Shown here piece by piece: positions 43,801-52,571 of a stretch of DNA of 64,000 nt. This stretch comes from Brevundimonas sp. MYb52 (GTDB lineage: Bacteria; Pseudomonadota; Alphaproteobacteria; Caulobacterales; Caulobacteraceae), in NCBI RefSeq assembly GCF_002979535.1, contig NZ_PCPB01000001.1, forward strand, positions 186,001 to 250,000, written 5' to 3'. The position numbers and the translations under genes are program-made. The notes below the pieces were generated by a model, which saw only the letters and a program-made list of their open reading frames with translations, did no database searches and was not told where the DNA came from. The first letter of the stretch is position 1. Each line of letters opens with the position of its first letter.

Positions 43801-46800
43801 CGGCGCCTTGAAGGTGGAGGCCATCCTGACCCCGGCCAAGGTGGTCCGCTCCTATTCCCAGTACAACGAGACCAGCTTCGGCGAATTCCTGGTCAAGGCG
43901 CCGTCGTCGGCCCAGTTCGACAACCCGCTGCCGATCCTGCCCGAGGACGGAAAGACCTTCATCCTGGCCTTGACGCCGCCCAAGGCAGGCAGCGATCGGC
44001 CGGCCTTCTCCTTCAAGGGCGAGGGGCGGTTCGACGCCGCTGAAGGCGGGCTGGGCGGCGCGCTGGCGGTCGTGGCTGGCGCCTACTACGGCAGCCAGGA
44101 CTATACGCTCGAGATTCTGGCCGACGGCGCGACGGGCTCTGACAAGTCGTTGTCGCTCTATGCCTCCGATCTGAACGCCGTCGGCGCGCGGATCATGACC
44201 CTGGGCGGCGTGGCCCACCGGGTTTCGACCAGCCTGTCGACCAGCATTCAAGTCCAGGTCGGCGCCGGCATGCCCAACCAGGCCAACTTCAGCTACATGG
44301 GCTTTGGCGGCATCGCCGTGCGTGAGGGTGCGGTTCTGGAAGGGCCGCAGGTGCTGCTGATCGCGGACCGGAACGCTGATGTTCTGGTTGAGAGCGGCGC
44401 GCGGATCACCACCCTGGGCAAGGGCGCGCCCGCCTTTGACTCGACCATGGGCTACACCCTGCTGGCCAACAACGTGAACCTGCTGGCCGTGTCGAACGGT
44501 CTGCTGGAGTTCACCAGCAGCAACACCACGACCGGCAGCACCGGCGTCATCACGGTCGAGGACGGCGCTTCTCTCTATTCGGACGGGACGCTCAGCTTCG
44601 TCACGCCGGGCGCGGTCAGCCTGGGCGAGAACGTCAACTATGGCGCGCGCTACCTGGCCTTCGCCTCAGGAGCGGTGAACATTGGCACGAGCGAGGCCTT
44701 GGGACAGGCCGCGACGGACGGCGTCCTGCCCTCGGGCATCGCGCTGAACCAGTCGGTGCTGGACCGCCTGATGGCGGGCGACCAGAGCACGGGCGCGCCC
44801 AAGCTGGAGCGGTTGATCCTGTCGGCCAGCCAGTCGGTCAACTTCTACGGTTCCGTCAGCCTGGACACCCGCGATGCCGCGACCGGCGTTTCAAAGCTGC
44901 AACTGGTGCTGAACACCCCGGCGCTCTACGGCGCAGGCGGCGCGGGCGATGTGGCCCAGATCACGACCGGAACCCTGGTCTGGAACGGGGTTCTGGGGAC
45001 CCAGGGCGACCAGTGGAGCCCGACCATCATCACCGGTCTGCCGGGCGCGCCGATCCACGGCGGTCCGGGCGAGGGGCTAGGGACGCTGAACCTGATCGCC
45101 GATCGCATCGTCCTGGGCTACCAGGACGGGCTGGCGATCAGCGCCAACCTGCCGCTGAACCGTCTGGCTCTGGGCTTCAGCACCGTCAATCTGACGGCGT
45201 CGGAACGCATCGAGGCCAACCACAAGGGCGAGCTGGCCGTCTATCAGTCGCAGGCCGTCTATGGTCAGGCGGGGCAGGGCGGCACGCTGAACCTGACCAC
45301 GCCGCTGCTGACGGGCCAGGCCGGGTCCAGCCTGCACTACAAGGCGGGCGGGGCCATCAATCTGACCGCCCCGGCGGGCGCGACGGCATCCCCGACCGCC
45401 AAGCCGCAACTGGGCGCCGAGATCAAGATGACCGCCGCCAGCATTACGGCGGACACCACTATCGCCCTGCCCAGCGGCCGACTGGTCCTGACGGCGACCG
45501 AGGGGGACATCGTCCTGGGCGAGAATGCGCGCCTCGACATGGCGGGCAAGGCCACCGACTTCTTCGATGAGACCCGCTACAGTTGGGGCGGCGACGTCGA
45601 ACTGGAAAGCGCCAAGGGCGACGTCATCACGTCGGCGGGTTCCGAGATCGACCTCAGCGCCGACTACAACCACGCCGGCACGCTGAAGGTCACGGCGCTG
45701 AACGGCGCGGCGATCCTGGACGGCGCCATCGAGGCCCATGCCCGCAATGGCGACAAGGCGCCCGACGCCTCGCTGCGCAACGGCTCCATCGACATTCGCG
45801 CCAATGTGGTCAGCGACTTCAAGGATCTGAACGAGCGCCTGACCGAGAGCGGCGTCACCGAGAGCCGCAGCTTCGTCATCAAGACCGGCGATCTGGTCAT
45901 CGGCGACGAGGTCAAGGCGCGCCAGGTAACCATCGCGGCGGACGGCGGCGACCTGATCGTCAACGGCCGTATCGACGCCAGCGGCGCGCGCCCCGGCACG
46001 ATCCGACTGTCGGCCCGCGACGACCTGACCCTGGCCTCGACGGCGGTGCTGGACGCCAGCGCCGACACCCTGGTGGTCGACGGCTACGGCGCGCCGATTG
46101 AGGCGTCCAACCGCGCCAGCATCGAACTGGGGACCAAGGCAGGAACCCTGACCCTGGCCTCGGGCGCTACGCTCGACCTGTCGTCGCCGGACGGCGTCAA
46201 TCGCGGGCGGGTCGAGTTGAATGCGCCGCGTCTGGGCGTCAACGACATCGCCATTCAGGCGGGCGGGACCCTGACGATCAAGGGTGCGGACAGCTTGTCG
46301 GTCAACGGCTTCCGCACCTACCAACCGGCGGGCGGGGTGATCAATCAGGCCCTGATGGACGACATCCATCTGGACAGCACGGCCTTCATCAACGCCGCCA
46401 TCGTCAACCAGGCCTTGCTGGGGCGTCTGGCCGGGCTGCGCGCCTATCAGGACGCCTTCCACCTGCGTCCGGGCGTGGAACTGACCAGTGCGCCGGGCCA
46501 GAGCTTGAGCGTGTCGGGCGACCTGAACCTGGCCGGCTATCGCTACGCCAGCCTGAACGCCGACACCCAGATGACGGGCGTCTATGGCTCGGGCGAGGCG
46601 GGCGTCCTGCTGGTTCGGGCTGCTGACGACCTCAGCATCTACGGCAGCATCACCGATGGCTTTGGCGTGCCGGCCCGCACGCCTGACGATAATGGCTGGG
46701 TGCTTTACGGCACGGCCGAGGCGGGCGGCGTCGGCGCCTGGCCGGCGGATCATCAGCTGGCTGCCCCGGTCAAGCTGGCCGCCGGCGCCAGCTTCCCGCG

Positions 46801-49800
46801 CGGCGTCAAGCTGACCTTCGACGCACCGGTCGACGGCTTCACGGTCATGGGCAACACCCTGATCGGCGCCGAGACGCGACTGGCCCAGGCTGTGACCCTG
46901 CCTCAGGACTGGGTGACGACCTCGACCATCCATCTGCCGGATGGCGGCGTCATCGCGCGCGGGACCATCCTGGAAGCCGGCATGATCATTCCAGCGGACG
47001 CGCGACTGGAGAAGGGCGCCATGTTCCCGATGCCCGTCGCCTTGCAGGCGACGACCTGGCCCAAGGACACGCCCCTGCCGGCCCTGCTGAAACTGTCGGA
47101 GGCCACGCAGCTTCAGGCCGGGGACATCCTGCCGCGCAACACCAGTATCGCCATCGCCGGCCTGTTCGGCCTGATGCGTGATCCGGTTGTGCTGGACGCG
47201 CCCTACACCATGCGGGGCGATCCCACCGCGACGGGCGTCACCACCTTCGTCGGCGGACGCGATTCCGCTCTGATCCTCGGTTTCGAGATCGAAGTTCGCG
47301 ACAACAGCCGGGTCTATGCGGGAACCGCCATTCCGTTCGGCTTCGCCAGCAGCGAATACGACTATATCTTCGCCACAGGCTGGACGGCGGCGGCGCCGAT
47401 CTGGGCCAGCCGTGCCGCCTTCGAGGCTGGCGCGACCCCGCTCTATGCGGCAGGGGCCACGGTGACCAGCTACATCGAGCCCGGCGCCTACTATGGGGCA
47501 GGGACGATCATCCCGACCGCCGTGGGCGACAGCTTCGGCATTCTGGCGACGCGGATTCCCGCCGGGACCCCGATCAATGTGTTCGAGGGCGATGTGGCGC
47601 TCAATCGCACCATCACCCTGGCGGCGGGCACGACTGTGCCAGCGGGGGTCAACCTGCAGCCGCTGGGTCAGATGCTGCACAATACCCGTCCGGTTCAGGC
47701 CGACGGCACGCAGGGTCGTATCTGGGCCGTGGCGCCCATGCTGGCGGCGGGCTCGCAGTCGTGGTCGATGCGGTTTGTCGCCGGGGCGGACATCGCCTCA
47801 GCGGACGGGCGCACCCTGCGGGCGGCGACCGATCTGGCCAGCGTGGGCCATTCGGGCGATCTGACCCTGTCGGACCGTCACTACGTCAACCCGCAGGCCA
47901 CGATGGCGGACGGCTTCTCCAGCATCTGGCTGAACGGCCTGAAACTGATGCAGAACTTCAGCGTCATCCGCACCGGCGTGGGCTCGCTGGATCTGCTGGC
48001 GGGCGGCGACTACGAGCAGATGTCGCTCTACGGCGTCTATACGGCGGGCACGCCCTCGGCCGAGATCGGCGGGCAGACGCTGGACGGCCACAACGTCTAC
48101 AACCAGCCGCGCGCCGTGCTGGCGGGGGCCAGTCACCTGGCCAATCCGTGGATCGGCGCCAACTTTGACGGCTATGCCGCCTCGATCCAGGACTATCAGG
48201 CCTGGTATCCCGAGCACGGCGGCGACCTGACCCTGGCGGTTCAGGGACGGCTGACCGGCTACGCCACGGATCGTGACGCGGGCTTCCAACGGGTCGGCAG
48301 CGGTTCGGTCGGCAACTGGCTGTGGCGTCAGGGCGGCTATGGCGTCACCGACGGCCTGTCGGCCCAACTGGGGCAGGACGTGCCCACCGCCTGGTGGATC
48401 AACTTCGGCGGCTATGTCCCCAACAACGCCACCAGCTTCAACGACAGCGTCAACTTCAACGGACCGATGCTGGAAGGCTTCATGGGCATCGGCACCCTGG
48501 GCGGCGGCAATCTGATCGTCCGGGCGGGCGGTGACGCCGGGGTGCATGAAAGCTGGGCTCTGACCGAGACCAACTATCCCGACAGCAACCTGGGGCGGAT
48601 CGCCAGCACGGCGCTGAACTTCGCCGTCGGCGGCACTGGACGCGTGACCTCGGTCATCCGCAACGCCGGCATCGTCGTGGACGGCACGCTGATCCAGACG
48701 GGCGGCGGCGACATCGACATCCGTCTGGGCGGCAAGCTGAACGCTGGCGCTGGCGCGGCGACTCCATCGACCCTGGCGGGCGGCGGCATCGTCAATCTGC
48801 GCGGCGACACGACCATCCTCGCTGGGGGTGTCGGCAATACGGCCTATAGCGGCGGCCGCGATGAACTGGACCCGCGTCGTTTCGATCCGCTGCGGACGCC
48901 GTTCCAGGACGCCTTTGGCGGCATCACCCTGGTCATCGGGGACGGCAGCGCCAGCATTGATGCGCGTGGCGACCTGATCCTGGCTGGTGTGGGCGATCCG
49001 GGATCGACCCCGACGTCAATCGCCGGGGTGTCGGTGGGCTATGTGAACGCCCTGGGTCAGTTCGTCCGGCCCGACGGCCTGATCATGCAGACCAGCTTCT
49101 CGCTGTGGCGTGACGACACCAGCATTGACCTGTTCAGCGCTGGCGGCGATGTGACGCCGATCACGGGGGGAACCGGCGACGCCGGGGGCCGTGAAGGCCG
49201 CTACTGGTATCCGCCGATCCTTCGGGTCACGGCGGCTCAAGGCAACATCTACTGGAACTCCGGTCGATGCGACGACTACAGCTGCAGTGCGGGCATCCTG
49301 CCGCTGGAACTGGCGCCGTCGTCGCTGGGGCAGGTCGAGTTCCTGGCCGGGGTGTCGATCCTGGGCGGGGGCTTCCGCTCGACGGACAACTCGGGCCCGT
49401 TCGCCGCCAGCCGACCGATCGCCCTGTCGGGCATGGCCAATACCCTGGACCTGCTGCCCAACCCCTTCCGTCCGGTGTGGGCGACCGAATGGCGCAACAA
49501 CCTGGGCGCGGCGCCGAATGCGGTCCGGCCTGTTCAAGGCAATGTGACGAGCATCGGCGGCCTGACGGCCTTCCAGAAGGACACGGCCACCGGCACCCTG
49601 ATCAAGGGGCGCAAGTCGCCCGCGCTCTTCTATGCGGCGGATGGCGACATCAGCAATGTCAGCTTCGGCTTCATGACCTACGAAGAGCAGTCGCAGCTCT
49701 ACGTGAGTTCGGGGGGCCTGGACCTGCGGGCGTCGCGCGACATCGTCAACCTCGGCACGGGCACAAGCCTGGGCTGCCCGATCGGCGGTCCCGCGGAGTG

Positions 49801-51139
49801 CCGTAGCACGACCTGGCTGTTCGGCGTCTTCAACCAGGGCGGTCTGGTGGTGCACAATGATCCCGCCGACATCTCGCTGATCTCGGCGGGCCGGGACATC
49901 ATCTACGGCAACATGACCGTGGCCGGTCCGGGCAATCTGGTCGTCGAGGCGGGGCGCAACATCTATCAGGCGGACAACGGTCGCTTCACCAGCGTCGGCC
50001 CGCTGTTCGACCTGTCGCCCTCGACCCGCAACGGCGGGGCCGGCATCTCGATCCTGACCGGGGTCGGGGCGGGCGGTCCCAACTACGACGCCTTTGGCCA
50101 ACTGTATCTTGATCCCGCCAATCTGGCCGAGGTCGGCCGCCCTCTGGCCGAACAGGCCGGCAAGGTGGTCAAGACCTATGACGCGGAGCTGATCCAGTGG
50201 CTGGAAGACCGATTCGGCTACGAGGCCGCTGACGCTAAGGAGGCCCTGACCTACTTCAACGGTCTGGACCGTCAGCAGCGCGGCGTCTTCGCCCGACTGG
50301 TCTATTTCGACGAACTGAAGGCCGGCGGTCGCGAATACAACGATCCCAACGGCCCACGTTTCGGCAGCTATCTGCGCGGCCGTAACGCCATCGCGACCCT
50401 CTTCCCCGAGAAGGACGAACAGGGCCAGGCCATCTCCTATGCCGGCGACCTGACCATGTTCGGCGGTTCGGGCGTGCGCACCCTGTTTGGCGGCAATATC
50501 GAGATGCTGGTGGCCGGCGGTCAGGCTGTGGTCGGCGTCGGCGGCGTGGCACCGCCCTCGACGGCGGGCGTCCTGTCCATGGGGTCGGGCGACATCGACA
50601 TCTATTCGCTGAAGTCGGTGCTGCTGGGCCAGAGTCGGGTCTTCACCACCTTCGGCGGCGATTTGCTGATGTGGTCGGCCGAGGGCGACATCAACGCCGG
50701 GCGGGGGTCCAAGTCGACCGCCGTCTATCAGCCGCCGCGTCGCGTCTATGACGCCTACGGCAACGTCACCCTGTCGCCGCCGACCCAGAACACGGGCGCC
50801 GGCATCGCCACCCTGAACCCGATCCCGGAAATCCCGGCGGGCGATGTGGATCTGATTGCGCCGCTGGGCACGATCGACGCGGGCGAGGCGGGCATCCGCG
50901 TCTCCGGCGACGTCAACCTGGCCGCGCTTCAGGTGGTCAACGCCGCCAACATCCAGGTCAAGGGCGACGCCGTGGGCATTCCGGCGGTGGCGGCGGTCAA
51001 TACCGGCGCCCTGACGGCGGCCTCCTCGGCCAGCAGCTCGGTGGTGGCCGAGGCCGCTCGCCTGGCTGAACGCGCCCGACCCAAGGCGGGCGACATCCCT
51101 GCAATCATCACCAGCCGCTTCCTCGGCTTCGGCGAGTAA
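37823..51139 (+). CDS. Giant filamentous-haemagglutinin-like exoprotein (TpsA, PdtA-like)
   Basis: 4438 residues in one frame. Signal peptide (cleavage near AAEAQ, residue 31), then a TPS/haemagglutination-activity domain (about 110-235) with LTWDSFNVGRETDLVFNQKG, then SVYIINRNGVIFGG, the hallmark of TpsA. The rest is Gly/Ala/Asp-rich beta-helix. The end (SRFLGFGE) is without cysteine protease or toxin domains. Several regions repeat a GTxLPAG / AGxxxPxx unit, for example near 40990-41310 and 46780-47660. Four short Cys pairs (GCGTGC near 40455, DCITGCW near 42320, CDDYSC near 49270, CPIGGPAEC near 49785) may be disulphides. It follows its transporter after five genes. It is about the size of P. 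aeruginosa PdtA. Confidence 0.93.
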   Translation: MIRLDSRSLRRRLLVGASLGSLIVAGAAEAQNRGGFGSRGGAGANPTAAVTQAIQAEVGRATQASSASQRAIASFARAAATRQAMTDAQAAARAAALAAQSNIPNGLGQGGLQVAEGVTLDPSLWVGANGPTQTTGTDGRTTVTVGQTEQKAILTWDSFNVGRETDLVFNQKGNSNWVALNRVTDASADPTKILGSIKADGSVYIINRNGVIFGGASQVNVRNLIAATANISDIQFLERGIYATETPSPNWWEPPILMPSFTNAGGAVKVEAGAQINTTKPATVVEGGGFVVLMGNEVENAGSIVTTRGQTLLAAGDNFILRPGYGTAVNQASTTRGHEVAVTLNTGSTAGRVINSGVVQAAEGDITLAGRHVVQDGVAIATTSVNTRGTIHLLTDLSDAQSSVTLTGDSLTLILPELDSDATATNAQRDALLAESAKAPGVPNLLNNQGINRLSYMLPDRKDMSRVEIATGGTAEFQTNSQTIAQGGQIAVTAMTRTTVQDGAELNVSGVRDVAMDMASNNLKVNIQPFELRDSPLNREGEGLKNNDVWIDIRDLILMPSGTGGHEGDRYYTPGGLIEVGGHLGNTAHGIGEWAAQGGTIAVSSNEIVVHKGAVFDISGGSIDYAAGYIQSTRMLGSDGKLYDLGKAPVGVKMLAVGNAFIVNHDRWGEAFQEVYAQPLFSSARSVRWEAGYTVGRDAGVLSLSAPTVLFDGQIVADVVVGERQTGERPTVPPVIKDGLTSGAFPERLDGYDLPQNVTPLAGGLYIGAKLHQTYVPQTAQEVPFANTVILGAGGGSVGVESGAALAPNLLNTVLLSADALSDAGLGSLRITAGAVKVEGDLTVSPGGDIAVRAETIAVDADITARSGSISLAAIPACGTGCATITDLTVGQGVTLDASGLWVNLKTGGDARDLAHLTGGSVMLESRQGDLTLSKDSLIDVSAGAAILLDGKTVGAKGGSVGLAIGAEPRTVMGQLTLGGAIRAYGSGENAGGTLTVSAAGRPITIGQAVLGGGDELAAGEAAPMDLQLLEELVLKAGDALPFDYSYTVDKIAAGQPLPGATYVEFNAVTLTSDWTVPDGLEVYDADYNVYYGGSVLPAGTYLEFGYGQVEAGFIVPVEVWPNGISIPPVAYTYAKGEILQADLTLPVGRTITAGTVFETAVKVAKPLHLEAELFQTGFSRYDIRAGGDLHVGGQLDVKAPVRRFTADSVNVASGAAPQDALELWTPDMLREDAANGRFVQRQGASLSLTAHGLSERNWSTGYGNPVTDPRPVGELVLAEGASIRVDDGQSVSLTAMEGMRIDGRIEARGGKVTLLAGREENERRDYQPPVIVYDPTLALWLGEKSVIDVSGRGVSVVGADGARYGHVSKGGDITIGGQRAAYVVVRPGAVLDASGAATEVDYLTSTLTGEKQALTIATDGGAIRFQSQYGIFLDGDMRANAGGAGASGGLLSIKLTTPYVAQMGLGARDMPDYMRRLRSIILGQEQDSGLTANLQYGDCITGCWTPGQLAADALAANEGMADLVGQARIGVDQITAGGFGSLTLDSSDVVLLDGAVNLNLTRNLSLAGTIGAMGDSADLDSSLSAAYVRLVSAGAMNGNNLVRSEDGRAALFKMPAIGEGRLTITGGLVDMGSARFGINGSIGLSGGRQLEYDYAAHRQIDVVSRSDIRMTGGDVNAMSNIALTAAQIYPMTGVNAGIYAGRYSYSFPGTTNIYSSLVPGGTVSFHKLEGATPAAPLSLYGSLAVGADIINQGGVLRAPLGLITLGVGGDKYVPGIDQVQPGQTYWTGVSVTTSEVNLLPGSLTSVSAKDLVIPYGGTIDGLIWRLNGADLKGTLASQGVVVVGSLRADEGSVLDLSGGGTPSGAGFIPGRGGSVDVLKTALANVNPAFAGLSHADNKVYAIVPSYGAAVAPTTIDGHAQPGIGQQIVIPAGVEGLAAGVYTLLPAEYALMAGAFRVELGANMPAGSGRLTSLADGSTHLGVTTAVANTDARGALKVEAILTPAKVVRSYSQYNETSFGEFLVKAPSSAQFDNPLPILPEDGKTFILALTPPKAGSDRPAFSFKGEGRFDAAEGGLGGALAVVAGAYYGSQDYTLEILADGATGSDKSLSLYASDLNAVGARIMTLGGVAHRVSTSLSTSIQVQVGAGMPNQANFSYMGFGGIAVREGAVLEGPQVLLIADRNADVLVESGARITTLGKGAPAFDSTMGYTLLANNVNLLAVSNGLLEFTSSNTTTGSTGVITVEDGASLYSDGTLSFVTPGAVSLGENVNYGARYLAFASGAVNIGTSEALGQAATDGVLPSGIALNQSVLDRLMAGDQSTGAPKLERLILSASQSVNFYGSVSLDTRDAATGVSKLQLVLNTPALYGAGGAGDVAQITTGTLVWNGVLGTQGDQWSPTIITGLPGAPIHGGPGEGLGTLNLIADRIVLGYQDGLAISANLPLNRLALGFSTVNLTASERIEANHKGELAVYQSQAVYGQAGQGGTLNLTTPLLTGQAGSSLHYKAGGAINLTAPAGATASPTAKPQLGAEIKMTAASITADTTIALPSGRLVLTATEGDIVLGENARLDMAGKATDFFDETRYSWGGDVELESAKGDVITSAGSEIDLSADYNHAGTLKVTALNGAAILDGAIEAHARNGDKAPDASLRNGSIDIRANVVSDFKDLNERLTESGVTESRSFVIKTGDLVIGDEVKARQVTIAADGGDLIVNGRIDASGARPGTIRLSARDDLTLASTAVLDASADTLVVDGYGAPIEASNRASIELGTKAGTLTLASGATLDLSSPDGVNRGRVELNAPRLGVNDIAIQAGGTLTIKGADSLSVNGFRTYQPAGGVINQALMDDIHLDSTAFINAAIVNQALLGRLAGLRAYQDAFHLRPGVELTSAPGQSLSVSGDLNLAGYRYASLNADTQMTGVYGSGEAGVLLVRAADDLSIYGSITDGFGVPARTPDDNGWVLYGTAEAGGVGAWPADHQLAAPVKLAAGASFPRGVKLTFDAPVDGFTVMGNTLIGAETRLAQAVTLPQDWVTTSTIHLPDGGVIARGTILEAGMIIPADARLEKGAMFPMPVALQATTWPKDTPLPALLKLSEATQLQAGDILPRNTSIAIAGLFGLMRDPVVLDAPYTMRGDPTATGVTTFVGGRDSALILGFEIEVRDNSRVYAGTAIPFGFASSEYDYIFATGWTAAAPIWASRAAFEAGATPLYAAGATVTSYIEPGAYYGAGTIIPTAVGDSFGILATRIPAGTPINVFEGDVALNRTITLAAGTTVPAGVNLQPLGQMLHNTRPVQADGTQGRIWAVAPMLAAGSQSWSMRFVAGADIASADGRTLRAATDLASVGHSGDLTLSDRHYVNPQATMADGFSSIWLNGLKLMQNFSVIRTGVGSLDLLAGGDYEQMSLYGVYTAGTPSAEIGGQTLDGHNVYNQPRAVLAGASHLANPWIGANFDGYAASIQDYQAWYPEHGGDLTLAVQGRLTGYATDRDAGFQRVGSGSVGNWLWRQGGYGVTDGLSAQLGQDVPTAWWINFGGYVPNNATSFNDSVNFNGPMLEGFMGIGTLGGGNLIVRAGGDAGVHESWALTETNYPDSNLGRIASTALNFAVGGTGRVTSVIRNAGIVVDGTLIQTGGGDIDIRLGGKLNAGAGAATPSTLAGGGIVNLRGDTTILAGGVGNTAYSGGRDELDPRRFDPLRTPFQDAFGGITLVIGDGSASIDARGDLILAGVGDPGSTPTSIAGVSVGYVNALGQFVRPDGLIMQTSFSLWRDDTSIDLFSAGGDVTPITGGTGDAGGREGRYWYPPILRVTAAQGNIYWNSGRCDDYSCSAGILPLELAPSSLGQVEFLAGVSILGGGFRSTDNSGPFAASRPIALSGMANTLDLLPNPFRPVWATEWRNNLGAAPNAVRPVQGNVTSIGGLTAFQKDTATGTLIKGRKSPALFYAADGDISNVSFGFMTYEEQSQLYVSSGGLDLRASRDIVNLGTGTSLGCPIGGPAECRSTTWLFGVFNQGGLVVHNDPADISLISAGRDIIYGNMTVAGPGNLVVEAGRNIYQADNGRFTSVGPLFDLSPSTRNGGAGISILTGVGAGGPNYDAFGQLYLDPANLAEVGRPLAEQAGKVVKTYDAELIQWLEDRFGYEAADAKEALTYFNGLDRQQRGVFARLVYFDELKAGGREYNDPNGPRFGSYLRGRNAIATLFPEKDEQGQAISYAGDLTMFGGSGVRTLFGGNIEMLVAGGQAVVGVGGVAPPSTAGVLSMGSGDIDIYSLKSVLLGQSRVFTTFGGDLLMWSAEGDINAGRGSKSTAVYQPPRRVYDAYGNVTLSPPTQNTGAGIATLNPIPEIPAGDVDLIAPLGTIDAGEAGIRVSGDVNLAALQVVNAANIQVKGDAVGIPAVAAVNTGALTAASSASSSVVAEAARLAERARPKAGDIPAIITSRFLGFGE

Positions 51140-51202
51140 CGACTGCGGGAGGGAGGCCGATGCGCCTCCCTCTACGCCCCCTTTTTTGACTGGAGTATCC
51201 CC

Positions 51203-51973
51203 ATGTCCGAGGCCTCCGCCTTGCCACTCTTCTATCGCGACCCGCAGCCGCTTTCGGCCGCTCAGCACGGCGCCTGGCGTCTGAAGGACGGCGATGTCGC
51301 CTTCGCCGCCGACACCCCCTTCGTGCCCGTGGTGGTCAGCGAGATCGCCGCCGCCGCCCGCAGCTATCCCGTCGTCTTCTCGGCCGGGGAGGGCGCGCAG
51401 CCCGTCGCCGTCCTGGGACTGGAACAGCGCAACCTGTTCGTCGCCGACGGCCGCTGGACGGACGAGGCCTATGTGCCCGCCTATGTGCGCCGCTATCCGT
51501 TCGGCTTCATCGCCACGGTGAACCCCGACGGCTTCGCCCTGGCCATCGACGCCGCCTCGGACCGCGTGGCGCGCTCGGGCGAGGAGGGGGCAGCCCTGTT
51601 CGACGCCGACCAGCCGACGAAGCTGACGCAGGACGCCATGGCGTTTTGCAACACCTTCCAGGGCGAGGCCGCTGCGACGCAAGCTTTTGGCGATGCTCTG
51701 CGCGCCCAAAACCTGCTGATCGACCGCCGCGCCGACGCCACCCTGCCGGATGGCCGCAAGCTGGGCCTCGATGGTTTTCAGGTGGTCGACACCGAACGGT
51801 TTGCGAACCTTGACGAAGCTGTCGTGCTGGACTGGCACCGTAGGGGCTGGCTGGCGCTGGTTCACTTCCATCTGGCCTCGCTGGAGCGTTTCGGCGCGCT
51901 GTTGAGCCTGCAAGCGAAGACGGCGACGACCGCCGAATCGGCTGCCAAGCCGACCAAATCCAAGAAAGCCTGA
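51203..51973 (+). CDS. SapC-family protein
   Basis: 256 residues with the SapC pattern PVVVSEIAAAARSYPVVFS near residue 45 and RNLFVADGRWTDEAYVPAYV near 75. SapC was named from surface-layer protein genes, and it often sits beside secretion genes in Alphaproteobacteria and Xanthomonadaceae. No signal peptide is present, so it acts in the cytoplasm or at the inner face. The tail is Ala/Lys-rich. The gene starts 63 bases after the giant exoprotein and is followed by a gap of three bases, so it belongs to the same unit. The role is unknown. Confidence 0.87.
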   Translation: MSEASALPLFYRDPQPLSAAQHGAWRLKDGDVAFAADTPFVPVVVSEIAAAARSYPVVFSAGEGAQPVAVLGLEQRNLFVADGRWTDEAYVPAYVRRYPFGFIATVNPDGFALAIDAASDRVARSGEEGAALFDADQPTKLTQDAMAFCNTFQGEAAATQAFGDALRAQNLLIDRRADATLPDGRKLGLDGFQVVDTERFANLDEAVVLDWHRRGWLALVHFHLASLERFGALLSLQAKTATTAESAAKPTKSKKA

Positions 51974-51976
51974 GCC

Positions 51977-52567
51977 ATGACCACCCGCTCCATCTTCGCC
52001 GCTCTGACCCTCGCCACTGTTGCGGGCGTCGCCCTGCCGGCCGCTGCGCAACAGGCCCAACCCCTGGGCGGCCCGGTCATCCCCGGCGTCTGCCTGCTGT
52101 CGCGTGAGGCGGTCTTCGCCAACGCCGCCGCCGGAAAGGCCGCCAGCGCCCGTCTGCAGGACCTGGCCGCCGTCGCCCAGACCGAGATCGAGACCGAGCG
52201 CCAGCCCCTGGAGGCCGAACTGCGCGCCCTTGAAAGCCAGCCCGACAACGCCGCTCGCCGCCAGCGCGCCGAGACCCTGGCCGGCCAGTGGCAGACCCTG
52301 CAACAGAAGGCCGCCCACGCCAGTCAGGAAGTCGAGGCCACCCGCGTCAAGGCGATGGAGCGCATCGCCAACGAAGCTCAGCCCGCCATCGCCCAGGTCT
52401 ATGCCGCCAAGTCGTGCGGCCTGCTGCTGGACCGCAACTCGGCCCTGGGCGGCAACTTCGCCAACGACCTGACCGCGGAGGTGGTTCAGGCGCTGGACGC
52501 TCGCCTGTCCACCATCACCTTCGAGCGCGAACGCCTGCCTCAGGCCGCCGCCCAGCCGGCTCGATAG
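51977..52567 (+). CDS. OmpH/Skp-family periplasmic chaperone
   Basis: 196 residues. Signal peptide (cleavage near LPAAAQQ, residue 25) followed by the OmpH/Skp fold: a short beta start (VCLLSREAVFANAAAGKAAS), two long helices (about 65-140) rich in Glu, Arg, Gln and Ala, and a return helix. Skp chaperones hold unfolded outer-membrane proteins and exoproteins in the periplasm. A dedicated copy next to a 4438-residue exoprotein suggests it holds that chain for secretion. It starts three bases after SapC and is four bases before the next gene. Confidence 0.85.
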   Translation: MTTRSIFAALTLATVAGVALPAAAQQAQPLGGPVIPGVCLLSREAVFANAAAGKAASARLQDLAAVAQTEIETERQPLEAELRALESQPDNAARRQRAETLAGQWQTLQQKAAHASQEVEATRVKAMERIANEAQPAIAQVYAAKSCGLLLDRNSALGGNFANDLTAEVVQALDARLSTITFERERLPQAAAQPAR

Positions 52568-52571
52568 GGCC

